Positions 42,396-51,037 of a stretch of DNA of 64,000 nt are shown piece by piece. Numbering within the stretch: position 1 is the first letter of the stretch; each line of letters opens with the position of its first letter. Position numbers and translations under genes: made by a program. Source of the stretch: Microbacterium sp. SY138 (lineage in GTDB: Bacteria; Actinomycetota; Actinomycetes; Actinomycetales; Microbacteriaceae); the NCBI RefSeq assembly GCF_039729145.1, contig NZ_CP155793.1, forward strand, positions 2,728,001 through 2,792,000, written 5' to 3'. Under the pieces are notes generated by a model, which was not told the DNA's origin, searched no databases, and saw nothing but the letters and a program-made list of their open reading frames with translations.

Positions 42396-43373
42396 GTGAG
42401 CAACCTCGTCGCCTGGTGGGAACGTCATCAGATCGCCCTCTATCTCGCAGCGATCGCTGCGGGCGTCGTGCTGGGCTTGTTGACACCAGGAGCCGCGCAC
42501 CCTCTCGAGCTCGCGATCAACCCCGTTCTCGGGCTGTTGCTGTACGCGACATTCCTCGGTGTCCCTTTCTCGATGATCGGACGCGCCTTCCGCGATATGC
42601 GGTTCCTGTCCGTGGTGCTGGTCGTGAACTTCGTGATCGCCCCCGTCATCGTGTTCTGCCTGTCTCGGTTCGTCGCTCACGACCAGGCGCTGCTGGTGGG
42701 TGTGCTGTTCGTCTTGCTGACGCCCTGCATCGACTATGTGATCGTCTTCACGGGGCTCGCCGGAGGGGCGAAGGAACGGCTACTTGCGGCCGCGCCGATC
42801 CTCATGCTGGGACAGATGCTGCTCCTGCCGGCATACCTCTGGCTGTTCGTCGGCCCTGAACTCGTCGCCGCGGTCGACCTCGCGCCCTTCGTCGACGCTT
42901 TCCTCCTGCTCATCGTGCTCCCGCTCATGGCGGCCGGCCTCACCCAGTACGTCGCCTCCCGCACGCGCTGGGGCCGCACTCTCCGAGACACCGCTCTAGC
43001 CGCCATGGTGCCGCTGATGATGCTCACGCTCGCCGTCGTCGTCGCTTCCCAGGTCTACGGCGTCAGCCGGCAACTTCCTGCACTGTTCGCCACAGTTCCG
43101 ATCTATGCCGCCTTCGCGGCGGTCATGATCCCGGTAGGGATATTCGCGGGGCGTGCGGCACGACTCGATGTCTCCAGCACTCGCGCCGTCGTATTCTCCG
43201 GCGCGACCCGCAACTCCCTAGTGGTTCTCCCGCTCGCCCTCGCGCTCCCCACATCGTTCGCCCTTGCCCCTCTCGCCGTCGTGACGCAAACACTCGTCGA
43301 GCTCGTCGCCATGGTGATCTTTGTCCGCCTGATCCCCCGGCTCGTGGGTGACCGTCGTCTCGCAACCGATTGA
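42396..43373 (+). CDS. Acr3/BASS-family arsenite efflux carrier
   Basis: 325 residues from GTG 42396 (an upstream GTG at 42363 would add 11). Ten spans; the family Cys is in LLTPCIDYVIVFTGLAGGAKE, and SGATRNSLVVLPLALALP contains the second crossover helix. It exports arsenite with the membrane potential. The family includes antimonite carriers and some bile-acid-like transporters, so specificity is by context. Confidence 0.9.
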   Translation: MSNLVAWWERHQIALYLAAIAAGVVLGLLTPGAAHPLELAINPVLGLLLYATFLGVPFSMIGRAFRDMRFLSVVLVVNFVIAPVIVFCLSRFVAHDQALLVGVLFVLLTPCIDYVIVFTGLAGGAKERLLAAAPILMLGQMLLLPAYLWLFVGPELVAAVDLAPFVDAFLLLIVLPLMAAGLTQYVASRTRWGRTLRDTALAAMVPLMMLTLAVVVASQVYGVSRQLPALFATVPIYAAFAAVMIPVGIFAGRAARLDVSSTRAVVFSGATRNSLVVLPLALALPTSFALAPLAVVTQTLVELVAMVIFVRLIPRLVGDRRLATD

Positions 43374-43453
43374 GGCACCGCCGAAAACCCCTGCCGTAAG
43401 GGACTTCTGGAGAGCGTTATCGGCAGCTGCTCACGGCCACAGAACGGTCTCAC

Positions 43454-43475
43454 GCCGAAAACGATCGTTTACGGC
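43454..43475. repeat. palindromic site C (left edge of copper module 2)
   Basis: GCC then GAAAACGATCGTTTACGGC, one mismatch from a perfect 22-bp palindrome and nearly identical to site B. A separate half-site GCCGAAAAC starts at 43382. It lies between the arsenic operon and copper module 2. Confidence 0.75.
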
Positions 43476-43529
43476 AGGCGCACGAGTTCTCGTCGGACTC
43501 GCACCGCTAGAGCTACCAGTCACGCGGGA

Positions 43530-43862
43530 ATGCACACGACTGGCCTTGAGTTGGATACCCACAGGGGGTATGTTTTAATCACGAACGGGTACACCGACAA
43601 CAAGGCTGATCTGCGTAAGCGGTTGAGTCGCGTCGAGGGTCAGGTGCGAGGGATCGCACGGATGGTCGACGAAGACAAGTACTGCATCGACATCCTCACG
43701 CAGGTTTCTGCAGCGACGAAAGCGCTCGAAGCGGTGGCGTTGTCGCTGCTGAGCGATCATCTGAGTCATTGCGTCGCCGAGGCCAGCGCTGAGGGCGGCG
43801 AAGTCGCGGCAGAGAAGGTCCGCGAGGCTAACGAAGCCATTGCCCGCCTGGTCCGTTCATAA
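43530..43862 (+). CDS. csoR: second CsoR-family repressor, start codon uncertain
   Basis: The protein equivalent to the first CsoR begins at codon 43581, which is ACG here where copy 1 has GTG; the preceding codon is ATC. In-frame upstream starts are TTG 43551 and ATG 43530, both of which would place the operator (43555-43571) inside the gene. The CsoR body is intact: RMVDEDKYCIDILTQ, Cys ligands and DHLSHC. So either initiation is non-standard, the start is upstream, or copy 2 is silent. Copy 1 could regulate both modules. Confidence 0.75.
   Translation: MHTTGLELDTHRGYVLITNGYTDNKADLRKRLSRVEGQVRGIARMVDEDKYCIDILTQVSAATKALEAVALSLLSDHLSHCVAEASAEGGEVAAEKVREANEAIARLVRS
43555..43571. promoter_or_regulatory. 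CsoR operator of module 2
   Basis: ATACCCACAGGGGGTAT, the 17-bp site of module 1 with one arm altered. Confidence 0.8.
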
Positions 43863-43894
43863 CCGCCACGTCTGTCTACTTGAAGGAGCACACG

Positions 43895-44221
43895 ATGACT
43901 GATCGCATTGAACTTGGCCTGAAGGACGAGAACGCTGGCTGCGCGTGCTGTGCCGTTCCATCGAACACCGAGGCATCCACACCCACTGCGGCCTCGTCTT
44001 CCTCGGAAGAGGTTTTGGTTGCGGGTATGACGTGCTCGCATTGCGTGTCGAGCGTCAGTGACGAACTGACGGCTGTGGACGGTGTCGAGTCCGTCGACGT
44101 CGACTTGAACGCCGGCGGCATCTCCCGCGTGACCATCCACAGCGCAGCACCGGTCGATCCTGCTGCTGTGAGGGCTGCGGTCGAAGAGGCCGGCTATACC
44201 CTCGCGACCAGCCAGGCCTGA
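43895..44221 (+). CDS. copZ: second CopZ-like copper chaperone
   Basis: 108 residues from ATG 43895, with GAAGGAG upstream. HMA site GMTCSHC and N-terminal GCACC are conserved with copy 1, while the linker (TEASTPTAASSSSEE) is diverged. It delivers Cu(I) to the ATPase 54 bases downstream. Confidence 0.9.
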   Translation: MTDRIELGLKDENAGCACCAVPSNTEASTPTAASSSSEEVLVAGMTCSHCVSSVSDELTAVDGVESVDVDLNAGGISRVTIHSAAPVDPAAVRAAVEEAGYTLATSQA

Positions 44222-44275
44222 GTCGCTAACTGTCTGCACCCGGCTCGACCGGGCGCATCCGAGCAAGGAGTTCCG

Positions 44276-46396
44276 ATGAGCCAGCATGACGAACATAGCC
44301 ATCACGCCGCGCACGAGAACCACGGCAGCGCGCCGACAACGGAGCATGACCACGCGGCGATGAGCCACGATCACGACACTTCGCCAGAACATAGCGGCCA
44401 TGGTGGTCACAGCGGACATGGTGGCCACGGTGATCATGTGGGCCAGTTCCGGCGGTTGTTCTGGATCATGCTGATCCTCGCGGTCCCGGTTGTCGGGTTC
44501 TCGATGATGTTCTCGATGCTGCTCGGATACCCACTGCCAGACACCGCCTGGGTCGGGTGGATCTCCCCGGTTCTCGGAACCGTCATGTATGTGTGGGGCG
44601 GTGCCCCGTTCCTCACCGGCGCGGTGAGTGAGCTTCGCGCCCGTAAGCCCGGGATGATGCTGCTGATCGCCCTCGCGATCACGGTCGCGTTCCTCGCGTC
44701 ATGGGGTGCGAGTCTGGGCCTGTTGCACCACGAGCTGGACTTCTGGTGGGAGCTGGCCCTGCTGATCGTGATCATGCTTCTCGGGCACTGGATCGAGATG
44801 CGCTCTCTCGCGCAGACCACCTCGGCACTGGATTCCCTTGCCGCTCTGCTGCCCGATGAGGCGGAGAAGGTAGAGGGCGACACGACAACCACTGTCGCGC
44901 CTGCTGACTTGCTGGTGGGGGATGTCGTGGTGGTGCGCCCCGGCGGGCGGGTCCCCGCGGACGGGCGGATCGTGCAGGGCTCGGCGAGCATGGACGAGTC
45001 GATGATCACTGGCGAGTCCCAGCCGGTGCGCCGTAGCGACGGCGATCAGGTCATCGCCGGCACCGTCGCGACCGATTCTGGTGTGCGGGTGGAGATCACT
45101 GCGATCGGCGAGGACACTGCTCTGGCGGGGATTCAGAAGCTAGTGACCGAAGCGCAGAGTTCGTCGTCGCGGGCGCAACGGCTCGCGGATAAGGCGGCGG
45201 GGTGGTTGTTCTGGTTCGCGCTCGGCGCTGCCGCGATCACCGCGATCGTGTGGACGGTCGTCGGCCAGCCCGACGCCGCGGTGATCCGCACGATCACCGT
45301 GCTCGTGATCGCCTGCCCGCACGCTCTCGGCTTGGCGATCCCACTGGTTGTGTCGATCGCGACGGAGCGCGCCGCCCGTGGGGGTGTGCTGATCAAGGAT
45401 CGTCTCGCGCTGGAGAGCATGCGTACCGTCGACACGGTCCTGTTCGACAAGACCGGCACCCTCACTAAGGGCACCCCCGCCGTTACCGCGATCGACCCCG
45501 TCTCCGGCACCGATTCCGACCAGTTGCTGGCGTGGGCTGCGGCCGCGGAAGCGGACTCCGAGCACCCCCTCGCCCGCGCGATCGTGAACGCGGCCAAGGA
45601 GAAGAACCTCACCGTTCCCGCGTCCTCTGACTTCGAGTCGTCCCCGGCTGTCGGAGTTCGTGCGCGTGTCGATGGACACGTTGTGCAAGTCGGTGGACCG
45701 TACATGCTCGAGCAGGAGAACGCCCACGAGCTGCCGGTTGCCGACGAGTGGCGCAATGAGGGTGCGATCATCCTCCACGTCCTCGTCGACGGCAAGGTTG
45801 CGGGCGCTCTACGCCTGGCAGACGAGATCCGCTCCGAGTCGCGTCACGCAGTCGAGGCCCTCCATGAGCGCGGTGTGCAGGTGGTCATGATCACCGGTGA
45901 TGCCGATGCGGTCGCCGCCTCCGTGGCGGGCGAGCTGGGCATCGATCGTTACTTCGCCGGGGTGCGACCGGAGGACAAGGCCTCGAAGGTCAAAGAGCTG
46001 CAAGGCGAAGGCCGGAAGGTCGCGATGGTCGGAGACGGTGTGAACGATGCGCCTGCGCTCGCGCAGGCGGATGTCGGTATCGCCATCGGTGCGGGAACGG
46101 ATGTCGCGATCGCCTCCGCCGGCGTCATCCTCGCCAGCGACGACCCCCGGTCGGTGCTCTCGGTGATCGAACTGTCCCGAGCCAGCTACCGGAAGATGAA
46201 GCAGAACCTCTGGTGGGCCGCCGGCTACAACCTCCTCTCCGTCCCGCTCGCAGCAGGCGTACTCGCCCCCATCGGTTTCGTGCTCCCGATGTCCGTGGGT
46301 GCCGTGCTGATGTCGTTGTCGACCATCGTCGTCGCGCTCAACGCGCAGCTGCTGCGCCGGCTGGACCTGCGCCCCGACGCAGTGGCCAGCAAGTAG
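44276..46396 (+). CDS. copB: second CopB-like copper P1B-type ATPase
   Basis: 706 residues, nearly the same as copy 1 apart from a shorter His-rich tail (HDEHSHHAAHENH; HSGHGGHSGHGGHGDH). CPH, TGES, DKTGT and GDGVNDAP are all present. Substitutions between copies are mostly synonymous, suggesting duplication before or during transfer followed by selection. Confidence 0.93.
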   Translation: MSQHDEHSHHAAHENHGSAPTTEHDHAAMSHDHDTSPEHSGHGGHSGHGGHGDHVGQFRRLFWIMLILAVPVVGFSMMFSMLLGYPLPDTAWVGWISPVLGTVMYVWGGAPFLTGAVSELRARKPGMMLLIALAITVAFLASWGASLGLLHHELDFWWELALLIVIMLLGHWIEMRSLAQTTSALDSLAALLPDEAEKVEGDTTTTVAPADLLVGDVVVVRPGGRVPADGRIVQGSASMDESMITGESQPVRRSDGDQVIAGTVATDSGVRVEITAIGEDTALAGIQKLVTEAQSSSSRAQRLADKAAGWLFWFALGAAAITAIVWTVVGQPDAAVIRTITVLVIACPHALGLAIPLVVSIATERAARGGVLIKDRLALESMRTVDTVLFDKTGTLTKGTPAVTAIDPVSGTDSDQLLAWAAAAEADSEHPLARAIVNAAKEKNLTVPASSDFESSPAVGVRARVDGHVVQVGGPYMLEQENAHELPVADEWRNEGAIILHVLVDGKVAGALRLADEIRSESRHAVEALHERGVQVVMITGDADAVAASVAGELGIDRYFAGVRPEDKASKVKELQGEGRKVAMVGDGVNDAPALAQADVGIAIGAGTDVAIASAGVILASDDPRSVLSVIELSRASYRKMKQNLWWAAGYNLLSVPLAAGVLAPIGFVLPMSVGAVLMSLSTIVVALNAQLLRRLDLRPDAVASK

Positions 46397-46447
46397 CAAG
46401 AAACAGTCGGGACGACGGACGTAGGCTGATAGGAACGGGAGGTGAGT

Positions 46448-46909
46448 ATGTCGCTGATCAACGTCGCACAACAGGTGCGGGGACCGCGCACGCTCACTCA
46501 CACCGTCTTGGCCGTCATCGCGGTCGCCGTGGGCATCATCGCCGGCCTGCTGGCGATGCACTCCTTCAACTCGCACGCGACAACTGCCGGCCACCACGAC
46601 ACCGTCGCTGTCAGCACTCAAGCCGGAGCGTCCGACCATCATCGCGATGCGTCCGCTTCCGCCGTCTTGCCGGACTCACCGCAAGTGGACGCGGGATGCG
46701 CGACGTGCGGGGGTGGGGACTCGATGACGTGGATGGCGTGCGTTCTCGCGCTCCTGGTCGCCACCATCCTGCTCGGGCGGATCGGGCTCGGCTGGCGGCG
46801 TACCGCACTTATCGCGGTACTCGCTGCCGCGACGACACGCTCGCCTGCCCGCGCTCGCGCCCTCCCGCTACCCCCTTCTCTCACGGTTCTCTGCATCAGT
46901 CGCACGTGA
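46448..46909 (+). CDS. second DUF6153-like small membrane protein
   Basis: 153 residues from ATG 46448, with GGGAGG upstream. Same plan as copy 1: membrane span TVLAVIAVAVGIIAGLLAMHS, DAGCATCGGGDSMTWMACVLALLVATILL, and the terminal PPSLTVLCISRT. The middle is diverged, the CXXC and C-terminus are conserved, implying these are functional parts. Confidence 0.75.
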   Translation: MSLINVAQQVRGPRTLTHTVLAVIAVAVGIIAGLLAMHSFNSHATTAGHHDTVAVSTQAGASDHHRDASASAVLPDSPQVDAGCATCGGGDSMTWMACVLALLVATILLGRIGLGWRRTALIAVLAAATTRSPARARALPLPPSLTVLCISRT

Positions 46910-46992
46910 TGACGCGCTAGCCCACCCAGCAGGCAACGCACCCCTGGCGCCGGCAGTAGCCGGGCCTCATCACCGACCCTTGGAGAACACTC

Positions 46993-47592
46993 ATGAAGAT
47001 TCGACCCGCGGCGATCGCCGCACTCACCCTCACAGCTCTGCTCGCTCTCACCGGCTGCGCCGGAAACACCGGTTCCGGCGACGGCATGGAAGGCATGGAC
47101 CACGGCGGAAGCTCGTCCGCACCCGCCGACACAGCCGACGCGAATGACGCCGACATCATGTTCGCCAGCATGATGAAGGAGCACCACGCGCAGGCCATCG
47201 AAATGTCCGACGTCCTTCTCAGCAAGGACGGCGTCGATGAACGCGTCGTTGCTCTCGCGGAAGAGATCAAGGCCGCTCAGGAGCCGGAGATCCAGAAGAT
47301 GGATCAGTGGCTTGAAGACTGGGGCGCGGAGATGGACAGCATGGAGGGCATGGATCACGGCGACGGCATGATGTCCGAGGAAGACATGCAAGCCCTCGAA
47401 GATGCCACCGGTCCCGATGCGGGGCGTCTGTTCCTCGAGCAGATGATCCAGCACCATGAGGGCGCTGTCGACATGGCACAGGAAGAAGTCGACAACGGTC
47501 AGAACAGCGACGCCGTCGCACTCGCTGAGACGATCATCGACGCGCAGACCGAAGAGATCGCCACCATGAAGGAGATCCTCGCAACCCTGTGA
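46993..47592 (+). CDS. second DUF305 copper-associated lipoprotein
   Basis: 199 residues, lipobox LTGC. MMKEHHAQAIEMSDVLL, MDHGDGMMSEEDM and EQMIQHHEGAVDMAQEE match copy 1. Exported and lipid-anchored; likely binds copper in the outer space. Confidence 0.9.
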   Translation: MKIRPAAIAALTLTALLALTGCAGNTGSGDGMEGMDHGGSSSAPADTADANDADIMFASMMKEHHAQAIEMSDVLLSKDGVDERVVALAEEIKAAQEPEIQKMDQWLEDWGAEMDSMEGMDHGDGMMSEEDMQALEDATGPDAGRLFLEQMIQHHEGAVDMAQEEVDNGQNSDAVALAETIIDAQTEEIATMKEILATL

Positions 47593-47597
47593 TCCAT

Positions 47598-47630
47598 TGG
47601 GTGGGGTGCGGGACTCCCGCACCCCACCCA
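47598..47630 (+). terminator. terminator after the second DUF305 gene
   Basis: TGGGTGGGGTGCGGG, loop ACT, and its exact complement; a 15-bp stem 5 bases after the stop codon, in the same position as the module 1 hairpin at 19414. Confidence 0.7.
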
Positions 47631-47652
47631 GTGATCTGTTGCGCACACCATC

Positions 47653-48519
47653 ATGCGAACCCTCAAGACGTCCATGCTGCCCACCTTCCGAACGCGACGC
47701 CGTGCGGCACTCACGGTCGCGACAACGATCTCGGCCAGCATCGTGCTGGCCGGGTGCACCGCACCCGCCGAGCCCACCACCGGACACGACCACGCCACCA
47801 CCATCAGCCACGTTCACGCGATCGTGCCCAACCCCGCAGAGGACGGGTACCTCCTGGGCGCCCATGACGGGATCTACACGGCCACATCCGATGGCGAGGT
47901 CGGCTCCCGTATCGAGACCACCGACTTCGACGCGATGGGCCTCATCACCGTCGGTGACGCTCTCCTCGCGTCCGGGCATCCCGGACCGACCACGCCCCCA
48001 GAACTCGGCTCCCCCAACCTCGGAATCATCCGGAGCGACGACAGCGCCAGATCTTGGACGCCCGTCTCGTTCACTGGCGAGAAAGACTTCCACGTCCTTG
48101 CCGCCGGGAAGAACGACACCCTCTACGGGATCGCCTCGGACTCCGCGGAGCTCCTCCGCACCGACGATCTCGGTGAGACCTGGTCGCCGGTCGGAGAAAT
48201 CCTGGCGTTCAGCCTCGTCCTCGACAACGCGGGACAACTGATCGCTGCCACCCCAGACGGGCTGCAAATCAGCACTGATGAGGGCGCCACCTTCGCGCCC
48301 CTGAACGACGCACCTGCGCTCTACCTCCTCGCCGTATCGCCTGACGGCAAACAGCTGGTCGGTGTCGGCCGCGGCGGGCAGATCTGGGCCAGCACAGGAT
48401 CCAACGCCGAGTGGGTTCCCGCCGGCGTCACCCATGGCTCCGCGCAAGCGCTCGCGACCACGAACGACGGTGACATCTTGGTCTTTGATGACAGCGGCCT
48501 GGCGGCAATCGCCAAGTAG
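47653..48519 (+). CDS. second BNR-type beta-propeller lipoprotein (F510_1955-like)
   Basis: 288 residues with lipobox LAGC. SDDSARSWTPV, TDDLGETWSPV and STDEGATFAPL repeats match the module 1 copy, as do the ASGHPGPTTPPELGSPNLGIIRSDD region and overall length. Last gene of module 2. An in-frame ATG 24 bases downstream is also possible. Confidence 0.85.
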   Translation: MRTLKTSMLPTFRTRRRAALTVATTISASIVLAGCTAPAEPTTGHDHATTISHVHAIVPNPAEDGYLLGAHDGIYTATSDGEVGSRIETTDFDAMGLITVGDALLASGHPGPTTPPELGSPNLGIIRSDDSARSWTPVSFTGEKDFHVLAAGKNDTLYGIASDSAELLRTDDLGETWSPVGEILAFSLVLDNAGQLIAATPDGLQISTDEGATFAPLNDAPALYLLAVSPDGKQLVGVGRGGQIWASTGSNAEWVPAGVTHGSAQALATTNDGDILVFDDSGLAAIAK

Positions 48520-48568
48520 CCGAGAAGACGACATCTCCAGCGGAAGGCGCTCACTTGTCCCGCTATAC

Positions 48569-48600
48569 GCCGAAACTGTCTGCCGATAAGAGGTTTCGGC
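48569..48600. repeat. spaced inverted repeat, half-sites of the res-like family
   Basis: GCCGAAAC (48569-48576) and GTTTCGGC (48593-48600) separated by 16 bases, resembling the spaced site A at 8808. It sits with site D at the right end of module 2. Confidence 0.5.
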
Positions 48601-48642
48601 GAACCATAGCGGCACGCCTTCGAGCGCCGACTAACTGCTGCT

Positions 48643-48664
48643 GCCGCAAACGATCGTTTCTGGC
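48643..48664. repeat. palindromic site D (right edge of copper module 2)
   Basis: GCCGCAAACGATCGTTTCTGGC, central AAACGATCGTTT perfect, outer arms diverged. It lies 11 bases left of the CTAG target site of the adjacent IS. Confidence 0.65.
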
Positions 48665-48776
48665 GGGGCCTATAGCTAGGCCGTGTTGCTAAACCGGGGT
48701 CGGGGTTTCGAGCCGGCCCCGCCCCCGGTCAGCATCAGGGTGGGCGGAGCGAATGTTCCGTCGCGCCCGCTGCGGG

Positions 48777-49151
48777 TCAGAGGTACGGCTGGGTGATCAG
48801 CTCGAGATAGTGCCCTGAGGGATCGAGAAGGTAGACGCCTCGACCGCCGTGCTCGTGGTTGATCTCTCCGGGCTTGGAGCGCTGGGGGTCTGCCCAGTGA
48901 TCGAAGCCGTAGTCAGTGATCTTGGCGTATGCACGGTCGAAGTGGGGGTCTTCGAGGAGAAATGCGTAGTGCTGCGGCGGGAACTCCATCGGCGGGGCTG
49001 CGAACTGCAGCAATACCCCGCCGGCGATCTGGACGTTGACGAACGGGCCCCATGCGGGCGCGTCGTCGGCTTCGAGCAGGTCACGATAGAACTCCGCCAT
49101 TTCGGCAGCGTCGATCGAGGCGATGATTGTGTGGTTGAAGTGTGCTGTCAT
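48777..49151 (-). CDS. VOC-family (glyoxalase/bleomycin-resistance-like) protein, IS passenger
   Basis: 124 residues from ATG 49151, with AAGGAG five bases upstream. The betaalphabetabetabeta pattern of the vicinal oxygen chelate fold is visible: FNHTIIASIDAAEMAEFYRDLL and HGGRGVYLLDPSGHYLELITQP, with His near the start and Glu near the end as probable metal ligands. Such proteins catalyse metal-dependent isomerase or dioxygenase steps or sequester antibiotics; the substrate is unknown. It lies within the IS boundaries. Confidence 0.8.
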   Translation of the reverse strand: MTAHFNHTIIASIDAAEMAEFYRDLLEADDAPAWGPFVNVQIAGGVLLQFAAPPMEFPPQHYAFLLEDPHFDRAYAKITDYGFDHWADPQRSKPGEINHEHGGRGVYLLDPSGHYLELITQPYL

Positions 49152-49270
49152 GATTCTCCTTGTGTCGTGTGGGTGAGTTTGGGTCACTCACACAAGGAGG
49201 AGCGCGGATCAGCGCACGACCAGATCGCCGTTCTGGGAGCGGCCGACGCGGGCCTGGCTGGTCATCATGC

Positions 49271-50198
49271 TCACAAGGATACCGTGACCGCGAGTTGATC
49301 TCCCTCGATGCGCTCCGGAGCCGACATGCTGCCGAGCCAGTGCAGAGTGGCGGCGAGGCAGAGGCCGGCGTGGTAGTTGCGGGCGAGCTTGTCTGAGCGC
49401 ATCGCTATCCCGCGCCACTGCTTGAGCTTGTTGAAGCACCGCTCGACGACGTTACGGCCGCGGTAGCGGGCCCGCTGCTCGTCACCGAAGTCGATCGGCC
49501 GGCCGCGCCGCTTGCGTCGGTGAGCGATCTGATCCTCACGCTCCGGGATCGTCGCCGCGATCCCGCGCTCGCGCAGCCCGGCCCGGTTCGCCTTCGATGG
49601 GTAGCCCCTGTCCGCGAGCACCCGGTCCGGCCTCGACCGTGGCCTACCCCTCGCGCCGGGGACGCGGATCTCGCGCAGCGTCGCGGGCAGCATGCTGGTG
49701 TCCGCCGCCTGCCCCGGGGTGAGGATGAACGCGAGAGCGCGTCCCTTCCCGTCGCAGACCAGGTGATTCTTCGTCGTCAACCCGCCACGGGAGCGGCCGA
49801 TCGCATGATCGGGCGGCTCGTCACCGAACTTCTTGTAGTTCGACAATGCCCCCCGTGGTGCGCGGAAGGGTCGCACCATGCTGATGCACGCGCACGATCG
49901 TGGAGTCGATCGACGCGACCCAATCCAGATCACCGGACTGCTGCGCGAGCGACTGTGTCTTCTCCAGCACCCGCGCCCACACGCCCTGCTCGGACCACCG
50001 GTTGAAGTTCTTGTAGATCGTGTTCCAGTTCCCGAACCGCTCCGGCACGTCCCGCCACGGTGCCCCGGTCCGGAACCGCCACGCCATCGCCTCGACCACC
50101 GTGCGCCGATCCACCGGCGGCCGACCCGTCGACTTCGCAGTCGGGAACAGCGGCCCGATCACAGCCCACGCCTCATCCGAGATCACATCACGCAACAC
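49271..50198 (-). CDS. IS5/IS427-type transposase, two overlapping frames
   Basis: OrfA runs from GTG 50198 to 49821 (DEAWAVIGPLFP, GAPWRDVPERFGNWNTIYKNFNRW, first catalytic Asp in ASIDSTIVRVHQH). OrfB continues in another frame (HAIGRSRGGLTTKNHLVCDGKG, Asp in VLADRGYPSKANR, and Glu in NVVERCFNKLKQWRGIA) to the stop at 49271. A run of six G on the minus strand (49849-49854) in the overlap is a likely slip site for the frame change needed to make the full DDE enzyme, which is normal for the group. Confidence 0.88.
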
Positions 50199-50333
50199 GG
50201 TTCAAGATTCGCCCACGAGGCACCCGAAGGCGTTTATCAACACGGCCTAGGGCTAGACGTGAGTTCCGTGCTCCGTGCTTCTCCCGGTCGCGGTGCTCGC
50301 ACAATTGAGCGCCTCAACAGCCCAGCCGCGACG

Positions 50334-50690
50334 TTATGTGGGGAGGAGAGGAGGATGGTGCGGAATGGTGATGGGTCGCGTTGACCTGCTCTGCTCGTGC
50401 AGTCGCCGCACATCGTCGAGCGCCTCGACGGGTGACATGTACCGTGTCGCGACGGGCAAGGTACGCATCCACATCACTTCGACTTCGTACGGGTCAACTT
50501 CGTAGACGCAACCGACAGTACGGCGGGGGTCGTCGGCTTCGTATTTGTGGTCGAGGATCAGCCAGTCTTTCTCCGCGACTTTGCGGAGTTCGAACCGCGC
50601 CTGAGCCAGTTCCGTCATCTCGTCCTCCATCTCGACATCCTCACTGTCGCGGTGCGTAGCTTCCAGGAGAAGATCCTTGACAGCTCTCAT
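50334..50690 (-). CDS. hypothetical protein, 118 residues
   Basis: Acidic N-terminal half, then VGCVYEVDPYEVEVMWMRTLPVATRYMSPVEALDDVRRLHEQ, which reads as a conserved folded core with regular hydrophobic spacing. I know of no function; similar proteins seem to be common as single genes in Microbacteriaceae. Alternative starts exist within the first 20 residues. Confidence 0.6.
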   Translation of the reverse strand: MRAVKDLLLEATHRDSEDVEMEDEMTELAQARFELRKVAEKDWLILDHKYEADDPRRTVGCVYEVDPYEVEVMWMRTLPVATRYMSPVEALDDVRRLHEQSRSTRPITIPHHPPLLPT

Positions 50691-50717
50691 TCGGCATGGG
50701 TAGGTCCCCGGTCCCCC

Positions 50718-50942
50718 TCAGGCGTTCACGAGCGAGGGTGCCAGACTCTCGGACAGGATCCGTGAGGTGAGCTTGAGGCGGAGATGCCAGGCGGCGCCGT
50801 AGTTCTGTTCGGGGAGGTCCTGCAAAAGCGCACGGTCGTCTGCGCCGAGCCCGTCACGGGTGGCCTCGCGGAGGAGATCGTCCCGTGTGGCGGGGTATTC
50901 CATTTCGGTGAGGAATCGTTCGAGCGACGGTGAGAGTGACAT
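50718..50942 (-). CDS. DUF2795-like protein
   Basis: 74 residues from ATG 50942. SLERFLTEMEYPATRDDLLREATRDGL, followed by LLQDLPEQNYGAAWHLRLKL, matches the DUF2795 helical pattern (FLEGVDYPA...LPDREY). These small proteins are of unknown function. It lies downstream of hsp20 in the same direction. Confidence 0.75.
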   Translation of the reverse strand: MSLSPSLERFLTEMEYPATRDDLLREATRDGLGADDRALLQDLPEQNYGAAWHLRLKLTSRILSESLAPSLVNA

Positions 50943-51037
50943 GGGTCGTCCTTCCGAAGGGTGTTGGGGACGGTGGGCGGTCGCGACGAGTAGTGCGACC
51001 ACCCACCGTCGCTGCGGTGACGCGGGGATCCGATGAG

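Larger units (their letters stand above)
48680..50246 (-). mobile_element. IS5-family (IS427-like) element with a passenger gene
   Basis: Terminal inverted repeats GCCGTGTTGCTAAAC (48680-48694) and GTTTATCAACACGGC (50232-50246) differ at one base and are each flanked by CTAG (48676-48679 and 50247-50250), consistent with a target duplication. Inside are a two-frame transposase and, downstream in the same direction, a VOC-family gene. At 1.57 kb it is about twice the usual size of this IS group, and no second terminal repeat was found next to the transposase stop. Confidence 0.75.

Noticed and set aside
49195..49270. A closer IS end that would leave the VOC gene outside the element
   Set aside because: No GGCCGTGTTG-type repeat or CTAG flank is found next to the transposase stop; the only match is at 48680.
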